A stretch of DNA of 8,558 nt from a bacterium. Its GTDB lineage: Bacteria > Actinomycetota > Humimicrobiia > Humimicrobiales > Humimicrobiaceae. The stretch spans positions 1-8,558 of the forward strand of contig JAUWQC010000034.1 of NCBI GenBank assembly GCA_030611285.1, given 5' to 3'. How positions within the stretch are numbered: the stretch's first letter is position 1; each line of letters opens with the position of its first letter. Of this stretch, positions 1 to 5,668 are shown in pieces. The notes below the pieces were generated by a model. It was given only the letters and a program-made list of their open reading frames with translations, was not told the origin of the DNA and made no database searches. Made by a program: the position numbers and the translations under genes.

Positions 1-229
1 GATTCTTAGCGACTCCTCCAGTCATACAGATCGGTTCATCAAGCCCCACTCTTTCAACCATCGAAGTTATTCTATCTGCAATAGAATAAATAAGGCCTTT
101 TATAATTTTATTTTTATCTATGCCCTGTCCGATTAGTGAAACTATTTCGGATTCTGCAAATACAGTGCAGGTAGAGGTTATATTGACTTTATCATTGGTT
201 TTAATAAAAATAGGAGCAAATTGCTCCAT
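1..229 (-). pseudogene. C-terminal fragment of 2-hydroxyacyl-CoA dehydratase activase (BadF/HgdC family)
   Basis: Read on the minus strand, this frame contains STCTVFAESEIVSLI followed about 40 residues later by the glycine-rich TGGVAKN, both hallmarks of the BadF/BadG/BcrA/BcrD ATPases that inject an electron into 2-hydroxyacyl-CoA dehydratases. In this family the Cys in CTVFAESE is one of two cysteines per subunit that hold the [4Fe-4S] cluster at the dimer interface. The other cysteine (CAAGTGRF region) and the N-terminal ATP-binding half are missing. The frame is open from about 259, and the only early ATG is at 229-227 (MEQFAPIF), with no ribosome binding site. It runs off the left edge, so the true C-terminus is not visible. 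It sits directly after, and out of frame with, a dehydratase-subunit fragment. I infer a 5'-truncated, non-functional gene; family assignment is firm, pseudogene status likely. Confidence 0.75.
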
Positions 230-413
230 CAATCTTATAATCCCTGGCAGCCTTAAGAATTACATCGATCCTGTTATCAATCCTGCCCGCTAGAAAATGG
301 GAAAGCATCTTTTTAGCCAGACTTTCAAAAGGTCTTTCAGTGTCAAGTTTCATACCTGATTTGGAACTTATATCCATACAGATATTTTTTACTGCATATC
401 GACTATGAGCTTT
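201..413 (-). pseudogene. Internal fragment of 2-hydroxyacyl-CoA dehydratase subunit (HgdB/FldB-like)
   Basis: The minus-strand frame from 413 to a TAA at 203-201 encodes about 70 residues including KLDTERPFESLAKKML, then GRIDNRIDVILKAARDYKID, then GAI. This matches the family pattern in which a DP/RP-x-E-x-LA-(K/R) segment precedes a helix ending in YK-x-DG-(V/A)-I. In intact proteins that is followed by an HFSHWGC-like segment. Here resemblance stops right after GAI and the frame ends four codons later (CSYFY, stop). The N-terminal half is absent: an in-frame stop lies at 416-414, inside the end of the neighbouring lipoprotein gene. Both ends are therefore lost, and the 3' end abuts the activase fragment in another frame. 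I infer decay of an anaerobic amino-acid or hydroxyacid fermentation locus. The family call rests on remembered motif patterns. Confidence 0.65.
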
Positions 414-942
414 TTATGATATCTTCATTTCTGGTAAATTCCTCATAAATACCTACATGTCCCCAGAAATCTTCTATATAAAGCTCATCTACTTGCCCGC
501 TGTCCTTGCCTTCGATAATTATTTTTACCTTTTTTATTTCTTCAAACTCAGTAAGTGTATTTACAATAGAGAAAATGGCAAGAACTTCTGTAGTAGAGCT
601 GTGAGGTATTTCCTGGAAATTGGTTATAATTTCTTTACTGAAGTCCACGGTAGCGGTACCCTCAGATATTTTTACTGAATTAACTTTAACATTGGAAGGG
701 ATAGTGCGATAAAGCTGGTCGCTCTGCGGCCCTTTTATCAGTTCCTCTACTACATTTTTATACAGCTCTTTACTTACCTGGATTTCCCTTATTTCTTTCA
801 CGAGGTAAGCTTCAGTATCAGTAGATGCTGCGAAATACAAAGATACACTCCTGGTGCAGGAAGTAAGTGATATCATGAGAAATATGGTTAACATTGATAT
901 TATACTGATGATAAGAAACCTGTTTAATTTATTTATTTTCAT
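403..942 (-). CDS. GerMN-domain lipoprotein
   Basis: A 179-residue secreted lipoprotein. The N-terminus has a basic start (MKINKLNR), a hydrophobic stretch from about residue 9 to 26, and a lipobox L-T-S-C with the lipidated Cys at position 29, so the mature protein should be anchored to the outer face of the membrane. Residues about 33-142 resemble the GerMN (sporulation and spore germination) domain: ELIKGP at 67-72, then VKISEGTATVDFSKEI at 90-105, then a helix through TTEVLAIFSIVNTLTEF. This domain also occurs in many non-sporulating bacteria, often in cell-wall proteins, so it does not prove sporulation. The ATG is preceded by AGGA a few bases upstream. The gene is divergent from the NAD-salvage operon, and its stop is immediately followed by dehydratase debris. 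Its biochemical role is unknown. Confidence 0.8.
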   Translation of the reverse strand: MKINKLNRFLIISIISMLTIFLMISLTSCTRSVSLYFAASTDTEAYLVKEIREIQVSKELYKNVVEELIKGPQSDQLYRTIPSNVKVNSVKISEGTATVDFSKEIITNFQEIPHSSTTEVLAIFSIVNTLTEFEEIKKVKIIIEGKDSGQVDELYIEDFWGHVGIYEEFTRNEDIIKSS

Positions 943-1100
943 TTTTATTCCTTAAGCTCGTATTTTTTAATAAATTGATTTTATCTTTTATAATTCTATA
1001 GAGGGGGAGACAAAAAAACAATATATAAATTATGCAATATAAATTATTACAAAATTTGTCTTTCAGATGGTATCATTATCGTAATGTTTACATGAAACTT

Positions 1101-1173
1101 AGCCGAAAGCCCCTTATTTCAGTGATGGGGGTACAGGGCGGCTGACACGAAGTAGCAATAATTAGTGTTCGTG
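1101..1173 (+). promoter_or_regulatory. Structured leader candidate upstream of NAD-salvage operon (two stem-loops)
   Basis: This is a GC-rich island inside an AT-rich 266-bp intergenic region. Fold A: outer stem AGCCG (1101-1105) with CGGCT (1139-1143), enclosing hairpin CCCCTTA (1110-1116), loop TTTCAG, and TGA-T-GGGG (1123-1130, one bulged T). Fold B excludes the hairpin: AGCC/GGCT (1101-1104, 1140-1143) stacks on GCCC/GGGC (1109-1112, 1136-1139) across a GAAA bulge. A second stem, CACGAA (1146-1151) with TTCGTG (1168-1173), follows. The Shine-Dalgarno GAGGTGG (1198-1204) lies 25 nt later. Two mutually exclusive folds ahead of a biosynthetic operon look like a regulatory leader, but I do not recognise a known riboswitch. 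The CCCC...TTCAG...GGGG hairpin also resembles right ends of IS200/IS605-type elements, so a transposon relic is a real alternative. Confidence 0.4.
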
Positions 1174-1208
1174 AAAGATTATTTTTAAAATTTTACTGAG
1201 GTGGCAAT

Positions 1209-1730
1209 ATGATTGGCAGAAAAGCCTTACTTATAATAGATATGCTGAATGATTTTGTATTGGATGGAGCACCGCTAAAAGTTCCTAAAATTGAAAGAAT
1301 TATTGATCCTATAAAGAGAGAAATGGAAAAAGCCAGAAGTGAAGATTACCCGGTAATATATCTGTGCGACTGTCACGATAAAGATGACAGAGAGTTTGAA
1401 ATATTTCCTCCACACGCTATAAGAAATACAGAAGGATCAAAAATAATTGAAGAACTAAAACCACAGGGTAATGATATTATTGTAAGAAAGAGCTCCTTCT
1501 CAGGTTTTTTTAATACAGATCTGGATGAGATATTAAAAAAATTATCGGTGAATAAATTAATAGTCACCGGAGATGTTACAAATATATGTGTTTTTCATAC
1601 CGTAGCTGATGCGGTTATGAGAGGTTACAGGGTTGATGTGGTAAAAGATGCTGTAATTGGTTTAAATAGAAGAGACCACAGATTTGCACTTGATCAGATG
1701 CGGAATGTACTTAAGGTAAATATAGTTTAA
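1209..1730 (+). CDS. Isochorismatase-family cysteine hydrolase, probable nicotinamidase
   Basis: A 173-residue cytoplasmic enzyme expected to hydrolyse nicotinamide to nicotinate and ammonia. It has the family triad: Asp11 in ALLIIDMLNDF, Lys94 in VRKSSFSGF, and Cys127 in GDVTNICVFHT, with the preceding residues forming the usual cis-peptide/oxyanion region. Metal-ligand candidates are Asp54 and His56 (LCDCHD) and His69 (FPPHAI), as in nicotinamidases. The protein covers the full family length. ATG 1209 follows GAGGTGG at 1198-1204. It lies 10 bp upstream of a nicotinate phosphoribosyltransferase gene, whose substrate would be its product, which strongly favours nicotinamidase over other isochorismatase-fold amidases. 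Activity is inferred from motifs and context. Confidence 0.85.
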   Translation: MIGRKALLIIDMLNDFVLDGAPLKVPKIERIIDPIKREMEKARSEDYPVIYLCDCHDKDDREFEIFPPHAIRNTEGSKIIEELKPQGNDIIVRKSSFSGFFNTDLDEILKKLSVNKLIVTGDVTNICVFHTVADAVMRGYRVDVVKDAVIGLNRRDHRFALDQMRNVLKVNIV

Positions 1731-1740
1731 GGAGTATGTA

Positions 1741-2910
1741 ATGTTTCATATAGCAAATGCGGACGATATAAAAAAAGGCAGATTGACAGATATATATTTT
1801 AAGAGAACAGAAGAGATACTGGAGGCTGCTGGTAAAAATCCTGTAGTGAAAGCTGAAATATTTTTGAAAGGTTTTCCTGAAGGCTATAGATGGGGGATTC
1901 TGGCAGGGATAGAAGAGGTTATAAAGCTTCTTTCGGATATTGATAAAATATCAATAAGATGTATGCCTGAGGGAACGGTATTTAAGGATTTCCAGCCGGT
2001 TATGGTAATAGAGGGCAGGTATCTCGATTTTGGCATATATGAGACAGCTATCTTAGGGTTTTTGTGCCAGGCAAGCGGAATATCCACAAAAGCAGCAAGA
2101 TGCAAGCTGGCTGCCGGAGATAAATTAATTTATAGTTTCGGAGCCAGAAGGATGCATCCGGCTATAACTCCCATGGTCGAAAGAAGCGCCTTTATTGGCG
2201 GAGCTGACGGGGTCTCTACTACTCTTGGCGCAGAGCTTATCCACCAGGAGCCGGTTGGAACTATACCTCATTCCTTGATTCTGATTATGGGCGATACTGT
2301 AGAGGCTGCTAAGGCTTTTGACCAGGTGATTGAGCCAAAAATTAAGAGGATTTCTCTTATTGATACCTTTGGTGATGAGAAGTTTGAAGCCATAAGGGTT
2401 GCTGAAGGTTTGGGAGAATCTTTATTTGGCATAAGATTAGATACACCTGCATCCAGAAGAGGAAATTTTAAAAAGATTTTGGAAGAAGTAAGATGGGAAC
2501 TTGATATAAGGGGTTTTGAGAATGTAAAGCTGGTTGTAAGCGGGGGACTGGATGAAGAAGATATTATAAATTTGAGAGATATAGTGGATGCCTTTGGGGT
2601 TGGCACAGCAATAAGCGGGGCAAAAGTACTGGATTTTTCACTGGACATTGTAGAGATTGAAGGAAAGAAAATATCAAAAAGAGGAAAAATGTCCGGGGCA
2701 AAGAAGGTAATAAGATGCCAGAATTGCTTCAGCGACAGGATTATCTTAGAGGATAGGAAGGTATCTGATTATAGATGTGTTGAGTGCAATGGCACTTGTA
2801 AGGATATTTTTATAGATGCAGTAAAAGAAGGGAAAATACTATATGATTTCCCACTGGCTTCTGATATAAGAAAAAATGTTTCCGGTCAGTTTAGATTCTT
2901 AGAGCTTTAA
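1741..2910 (+). CDS. pncB: Nicotinate phosphoribosyltransferase
   Basis: A 389-residue enzyme of NAD salvage, converting nicotinate plus PRPP (with ATP) to nicotinate mononucleotide. Visible motifs are FGARRMHP (133-140), GADGVSTTLGAEL (154-166), GTIPHSL (173-179) with its conserved His, LIDTFGD (206-212), IRLDTP (231-236) and the phosphate-binding VVSGGLDEEDI (265-275) before FGVGTAIS. This compact form resembles archaeal enzymes such as that of Thermoplasma more than the E. coli enzyme. The C-terminal region carries C326-x2-C329 and C346-x2-C349 (plus C353), a probable zinc-ribbon module; a zinc-knuckle-like motif is described for the Thermoplasma enzyme. The start ATG has GGAG at 1731-1734 directly after the upstream stop, so the two genes are almost certainly co-transcribed. 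Confidence 0.92.
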   Translation: MFHIANADDIKKGRLTDIYFKRTEEILEAAGKNPVVKAEIFLKGFPEGYRWGILAGIEEVIKLLSDIDKISIRCMPEGTVFKDFQPVMVIEGRYLDFGIYETAILGFLCQASGISTKAARCKLAAGDKLIYSFGARRMHPAITPMVERSAFIGGADGVSTTLGAELIHQEPVGTIPHSLILIMGDTVEAAKAFDQVIEPKIKRISLIDTFGDEKFEAIRVAEGLGESLFGIRLDTPASRRGNFKKILEEVRWELDIRGFENVKLVVSGGLDEEDIINLRDIVDAFGVGTAISGAKVLDFSLDIVEIEGKKISKRGKMSGAKKVIRCQNCFSDRIILEDRKVSDYRCVECNGTCKDIFIDAVKEGKILYDFPLASDIRKNVSGQFRFLEL

Positions 2911-2933
2911 AAGGGAAGAAGGGAAGAAATGTT

Positions 2934-3608
2934 ATGGGTATAAAATTATTTTTAATCAGGCATGGTCAAACATTGTGGAATAAGGATGGAAGATATCAGG
3001 GAGATAGGGATATCGGACTGACCAGTGTAGGTTTCAAGCAGGCAAGGCTTGCTGCAAAGTACCTCTCGAAGGTAGATTTTTCAAATATATACAGCAGTCT
3101 GTTAAGACGGGCTGTAGATACAGCAAATATCATAAACAAAACCAAAAATTTAAAGATAATTGCCAGAGAAAATTTAAAAGAGATAAATTTTGGAAAATGG
3201 GAAGGAATGAAATTTGATCAGATAAACAGGATGTTTCATGACGATTATCAGAATTGGCTCGCTGACCCATATAATAACTGTCCGACAGGAGGGGAAAGTT
3301 TTAGGCAAGTAAAAGAAAGAGCTGCAGCTGAAATTGATAATATAGTAAGTGAGAATGAAGATGGAAGCAGTGTTGCAGTAGTAACTCATGGGGGAGTGAT
3401 ACTTTCTCTGCTGGTGCATTGGCTTCAGATTCCGATACCCAGGTGGAAATCAATTATTCAGCGTCAGGGAGCAATAAACATTGTGGTAATTGACAAGGGG
3501 TTCCCATATATTTCAGCAATAAATTACACCGGTCATATAAAACCTGTATATGATGATAGCGAGGATAAGGTTATAGAGATTTATAGCGGGCTCAGGAATA
3601 GAAATTAA
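2934..3608 (+). CDS. Histidine phosphatase family protein (phosphoglycerate-mutase-like)
   Basis: A 224-residue member of histidine phosphatase clade 1. The catalytic RHG motif is R9-H10-G11 in FLIRHGQT; the second phosphate-binding Arg is R58 or R59 (SSLLRRAVDTA); the proton donor is E83 in LKEINFGKWEG; and the second His is H152 in VVTHGG. All core residues are present, so it should be active as a phosphatase. Relatives include GpmB-type phosphatases and the alpha-ribazole phosphatase CobC, and sequence alone does not give the substrate. Third place in a nicotinate-salvage operon, 23 bp after pncB, suggests a nucleotide or sugar-phosphate substrate linked to NAD metabolism, but this is inference. 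ATG 2934 is preferred because the nearby ATG at 2929 meets a stop after four codons. A purine-rich GGGAAG lies at 2921-2926. Confidence 0.85.
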   Translation: MGIKLFLIRHGQTLWNKDGRYQGDRDIGLTSVGFKQARLAAKYLSKVDFSNIYSSLLRRAVDTANIINKTKNLKIIARENLKEINFGKWEGMKFDQINRMFHDDYQNWLADPYNNCPTGGESFRQVKERAAAEIDNIVSENEDGSSVAVVTHGGVILSLLVHWLQIPIPRWKSIIQRQGAINIVVIDKGFPYISAINYTGHIKPVYDDSEDKVIEIYSGLRNRN

Positions 3609-3623
3609 ATTAAGGAAATTAAG

Positions 3624-3655
3624 CCTGCCGCTAAATTTAAAGTCAGGAATTTTTT
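3624..3655 (+). terminator. Weak rho-independent terminator candidate
   Basis: CCTG (3624-3627) pairs with CAGG (3644-3647), with further interrupted pairing inward (C-G and four T/A pairs across the AAATTT centre), followed by a run of six T from 3650. It starts 15 bp after the phosphatase stop codon and would end the NAD-salvage transcript. The stem is imperfect, so efficiency is uncertain. Confidence 0.4.
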
Positions 3656-3664
3656 ATAGATAAT

Positions 3665-3731
3665 TTTAAATATTTATAAAAAAATCTACAAAACCATAAA
3701 GATGGTCATTTAATATTTTAAAAAAAATCTA
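3665..3731 (+). repeat. AT-rich imperfect direct repeat upstream of mscS
   Basis: A 24-base block at 3665-3688 (TTTAAATATTT... ending AAAAAAATCTA) recurs at 3709-3731 with one deleted base and one or two changes. The second copy ends just before the Shine-Dalgarno of the MscS gene. This low-complexity AT-rich DNA could hold promoter elements, but I see no convincing -35/-10 pair in it, and chance similarity is possible. Confidence 0.3.
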
Positions 3732-3747
3732 GGGAAGGTGCTAAAAA

Positions 3748-4623
3748 ATGGAAAATAACACAGATAATTTGGAAGCAGCTACAGGTAATATATTTAAAAA
3801 CTTTCTGGATAACTGGCTTAATATAGCAATAATAATAGCGGTACTTTTAATTGTAATCATAGTGGTTAGAATCATCGCCGGAAGAATGAGAAGACTGGTT
3901 GATAAAAAGATTAGCGATGAGAAGATGGTAATTAAGAAACGTACCTATACTTTTACCAGTGTCGTGTCTAATTTGATAATTGTGGTAGCTTCAGTGGCAG
4001 CCATACTAATAATAGCCGATCAGATCGGAATAAGTGTCACACCTCTGCTTGCTGGCGCCGGCGTGGCAGGCATCGTAATTGGTTTTGGCGCTCAAAGCCT
4101 TATAAAAGATTTAATAAACGGAACATTTATATTGCTCGAGCAGTGGTATCAGATAAATGATGTTATAACCATAGGAGATACATCGGGAGTAGTAGAGAGA
4201 TTTAATTTGAGAACCACAGTGATAAGGGATATAGAAGGGACTCTTCATTTTATTCCCAATGGTGAGATAAATAGGTTAAGCAATCGCACTCATGACTGGT
4301 CAAGGGCTCTGGTAGAGGTTGGTGTCCATTATAGTGAAAATACAGATAGGGTGGTAGAGGTTCTGGAAGAAGTATTTAGTGAGCTGATGAATGATAAAAA
4401 ATATAAGAAGGTCATCTTAGAGAGGCCAACAATACTTGGTAATGGCGGAGTGAGTAAGCTGGGAGATTCATCGGTTGTATTTACTGTAATCTGCAAGGTA
4501 AAGCCTGGTGAGCAGTGGACCATTTCAAGGCAGCTCAGAAAAAGAATAAAAGATAAATTTGACCAGGTAGGAATCGAAATTCCTTATCCCTGCACCAATG
4601 TATATATGAGAAATAAAGGTTAA
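3748..4623 (+). CDS. Small-conductance mechanosensitive channel (MscS family)
   Basis: A 291-residue inner-membrane channel that opens under membrane tension to release solutes during hypo-osmotic shock. Three hydrophobic segments are visible: TM1 about 24-45, TM2 about 72-92, and the pore-lining TM3 about 98-130 with the Gly/Ala-rich LLAGAGVAGIVIGFGAQSLI followed by KDLINGTFILLE. After this comes the family beta-domain, with DVITIGDTSGVVE at 138-150 and TLHFIPNGEI at 165-174, then the alpha/beta C-terminal domain. The length matches minimal MscS proteins. ATG 3748 has GGAAGGTG at 3733-3740. The gene stands alone between a likely terminator and the rpsF promoter and has no evident link to its neighbours. 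No clear terminator follows it. Confidence 0.92.
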   Translation: MENNTDNLEAATGNIFKNFLDNWLNIAIIIAVLLIVIIVVRIIAGRMRRLVDKKISDEKMVIKKRTYTFTSVVSNLIIVVASVAAILIIADQIGISVTPLLAGAGVAGIVIGFGAQSLIKDLINGTFILLEQWYQINDVITIGDTSGVVERFNLRTTVIRDIEGTLHFIPNGEINRLSNRTHDWSRALVEVGVHYSENTDRVVEVLEEVFSELMNDKKYKKVILERPTILGNGGVSKLGDSSVVFTVICKVKPGEQWTISRQLRKRIKDKFDQVGIEIPYPCTNVYMRNKG

Positions 4624-4663
4624 AGTGGCTTCTCTTGTGTTTATAAATTTTATGGGGATTTAT

Positions 4664-4692
4664 TATTGATTAATGATTTCAAATGTTATAAT
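4664..4692 (+). promoter_or_regulatory. Extended -10 sigma-A-type promoter for the rpsF operon
   Basis: A perfect -10 TATAAT lies at 4687-4692 and is preceded by TG one base away (TG-T-TATAAT, 4684-4692), the extended -10 pattern. The -35 is poor: TATTGA at 4664-4669 gives a 17-bp spacer, and TTGATT at 4666-4671 gives 15. Transcription would start near 4699, giving a leader of about 120 nt before rpsF. Confidence 0.7.
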
Positions 4693-4707
4693 ATCCCTAA
4701 TGGTATT

Positions 4708-4798
4708 GATAATATAAGGTAAAAAATTAAAAAATTCTTTTTTTATCTTATTATCTTTCTGTTCTACTGTAGCGGTAGAACCTAATTATTAAAATTAG
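4708..4798 (+). promoter_or_regulatory. rpsF leader: three consecutive hairpins, candidate S6:S18 autoregulatory RNA
   Basis: Hairpin 1 pairs 4708-4714 with 4749-4755 (7 bp) and 4717-4726 with 4739-4748 (10 bp, one G-T wobble), with a 2-nt bulge; it is very AU-rich. Hairpin 2 pairs GTTCTACTG (4761-4769) with CGGTAGAAC (4773-4781) over a TAG triloop, 9 bp with one wobble. Hairpin 3 pairs CTAATT (4782-4787) with AATTAG (4793-4798) and abuts hairpin 2, so the two could stack. The Shine-Dalgarno AGGAGG (4804-4809) follows at once. Leaders of rpsF are known in many bacteria to bind the S6:S18 complex by mimicking its 16S rRNA site. I do not see the CCG box of the described motif, so this may be a variant or something else. 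Confidence 0.5.
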
Positions 4799-4818
4799 TC
4801 CATAGGAGGATTAAGAGA

Positions 4819-5109
4819 TTGAAAAATTATGAATTAGTGGTTATTTTTGACCCATCCCTTGAAGAAGAAGCTATTGACAAAGAATTGTCCAAAATTACCT
4901 CGTTACTCGAAAAAGAAAAATGTAAAGTTTCCAATATCGACAAATGGGGAGTTCGAAAGTTAGCCTATTCTATTAAAAAGCAGGAAAATGGCTATTACAC
5001 TATAGTTTATTTTAATGGTAAAAGTAGTGTTATTTCTGAACTGGATAGAGTAAATAAAATCAATGATAAAGTACTGCGTCATATGGTTGTAAAAAGTGAT
5101 GAATCCTAA
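4819..5109 (+). CDS. rpsF: Small ribosomal subunit protein S6
   Basis: A 96-residue protein with the S6 fold: N-terminal strand KNYELVVIFDP, a helix rich in Glu/Lys (about 13-34), then the conserved WGVRKLAYSIKKQENGYY block at 43-60 that pairs with S18, and a final strand near VLRHMVVK. S6 binds the 30S central domain as a heterodimer with S18, encoded two genes downstream. Translation starts at TTG (4819-4821), 9 nt after a perfect AGGAGG (4804-4809). The nearest ATG is out of frame, and the TTG gives the normal N-terminus. It is the first gene of the rpsF-ssb-rpsR-rplI-dnaB-purA operon. Confidence 0.96.
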   Translation: MKNYELVVIFDPSLEEEAIDKELSKITSLLEKEKCKVSNIDKWGVRKLAYSIKKQENGYYTIVYFNGKSSVISELDRVNKINDKVLRHMVVKSDES

Positions 5110-5144
5110 ATGATTATAAGTTAATCAAAAGAAGGTGGTCTGTT

Positions 5145-5627
5145 ATGGCTTTTGGTGTTAACAATATAACTGTTCTGGGAAATATAACCAGGGACCCTGA
5201 GCTTAGATTTACTCCAAGTGGAACTGCAGTAGCAAGTTTTGGACTTGCGGTTAACAGAAATATTAAGAATAAAAATTCTGGTGAATGGGAAACCCAGGTG
5301 GACTTCTTTAATGTTACTGCCTGGTATAAACTGGCAGAAAACTGCGCTGAAAGCTTAAGCAAAGGAGACAGAGTTCTGGTTTCGGGTAGGCTTTCACAGG
5401 ATAGTTGGGAAAGTAAGGATGGTCAGAAGAGATCGACAGTAAAAATTATTGCCAATGTTATAGCGCCAAGTCTGGAATTTGCTTCTTGTAGAATTGAGAA
5501 AAACCCCAGGGCAGAAGAGGGTGTATCCAGTGAAAGTGTATCCAGTGAGAGTGTATCCAGTAAAGGTGCATCCGGCAAAGGTAGCATTGAAGAAGCTGAC
5601 TTTAGTGACGAGGATATACCATTTTAG
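5145..5627 (+). CDS. ssb: Single-stranded DNA-binding protein
   Basis: A 160-residue SSB that coats single-stranded DNA during replication, recombination and repair. The OB-fold spans about 5-112: NNITVLGNITRDPELRFTPS, then WETQVDFFNVTAWYKLAENC, then GDRVLVSGRLSQDSWESKDG. The C-terminus DFSDEDIPF is the conserved acidic tip that recruits partner proteins. The linker between them (about 113-150) is short for the family and contains four pentapeptide repeats, VSSES, VSSES, VSSKG, ASGKG (127-146). ATG 5145 follows GAAGGTGG at 5131-5138. Its place between rpsF and rpsR is the classical Gram-positive arrangement. Confidence 0.96.
   Translation: MAFGVNNITVLGNITRDPELRFTPSGTAVASFGLAVNRNIKNKNSGEWETQVDFFNVTAWYKLAENCAESLSKGDRVLVSGRLSQDSWESKDGQKRSTVKIIANVIAPSLEFASCRIEKNPRAEEGVSSESVSSESVSSKGASGKGSIEEADFSDEDIPF
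5521..5580 (+). repeat. Four-copy 15-bp tandem repeat in the SSB linker
   Basis: Four exactly contiguous 15-bp units (5521-5535, 5536-5550, 5551-5565, 5566-5580). The first is GTGTATCCAGTGAAA. Copies 1 and 2 differ by one base; copy 4 has diverged most. The unit is a multiple of three, so copy number can change without shifting the frame. Confidence 0.9.
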
Positions 5628-5668
5628 ATTAAGTGTTGTCAATTTAAATATAGAAAGGGAGACTTTAA

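Noticed and set aside
457..678. A 73-codon plus-strand frame antisense to the GerMN lipoprotein gene
   Set aside because: There is no recognisable protein features or start signals; the opposite strand has a lipobox and a domain match.
987..1013. Minus-strand promoter candidate for the lipoprotein gene (TTGTCT, 15-bp spacer, TATAAA)
   Set aside because: The position is plausible, but the spacing is off and both boxes are weak; not enough to annotate.
1056..1082. Possible promoter TTGTCT (15-bp spacer) TATCGT before the NAD-salvage leader
   Set aside because: The spacer is short and the -10 matches only four of six bases. In AT-rich DNA this is expected by chance; the real promoter is probably nearby but I cannot pick it.
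4624..4663. Terminator after the MscS gene
   Set aside because: There is only an AT-only inverted repeat (ATAAAT...ATTTAT) without a GC stem or T run; read-through into the rpsF promoter region cannot be excluded.
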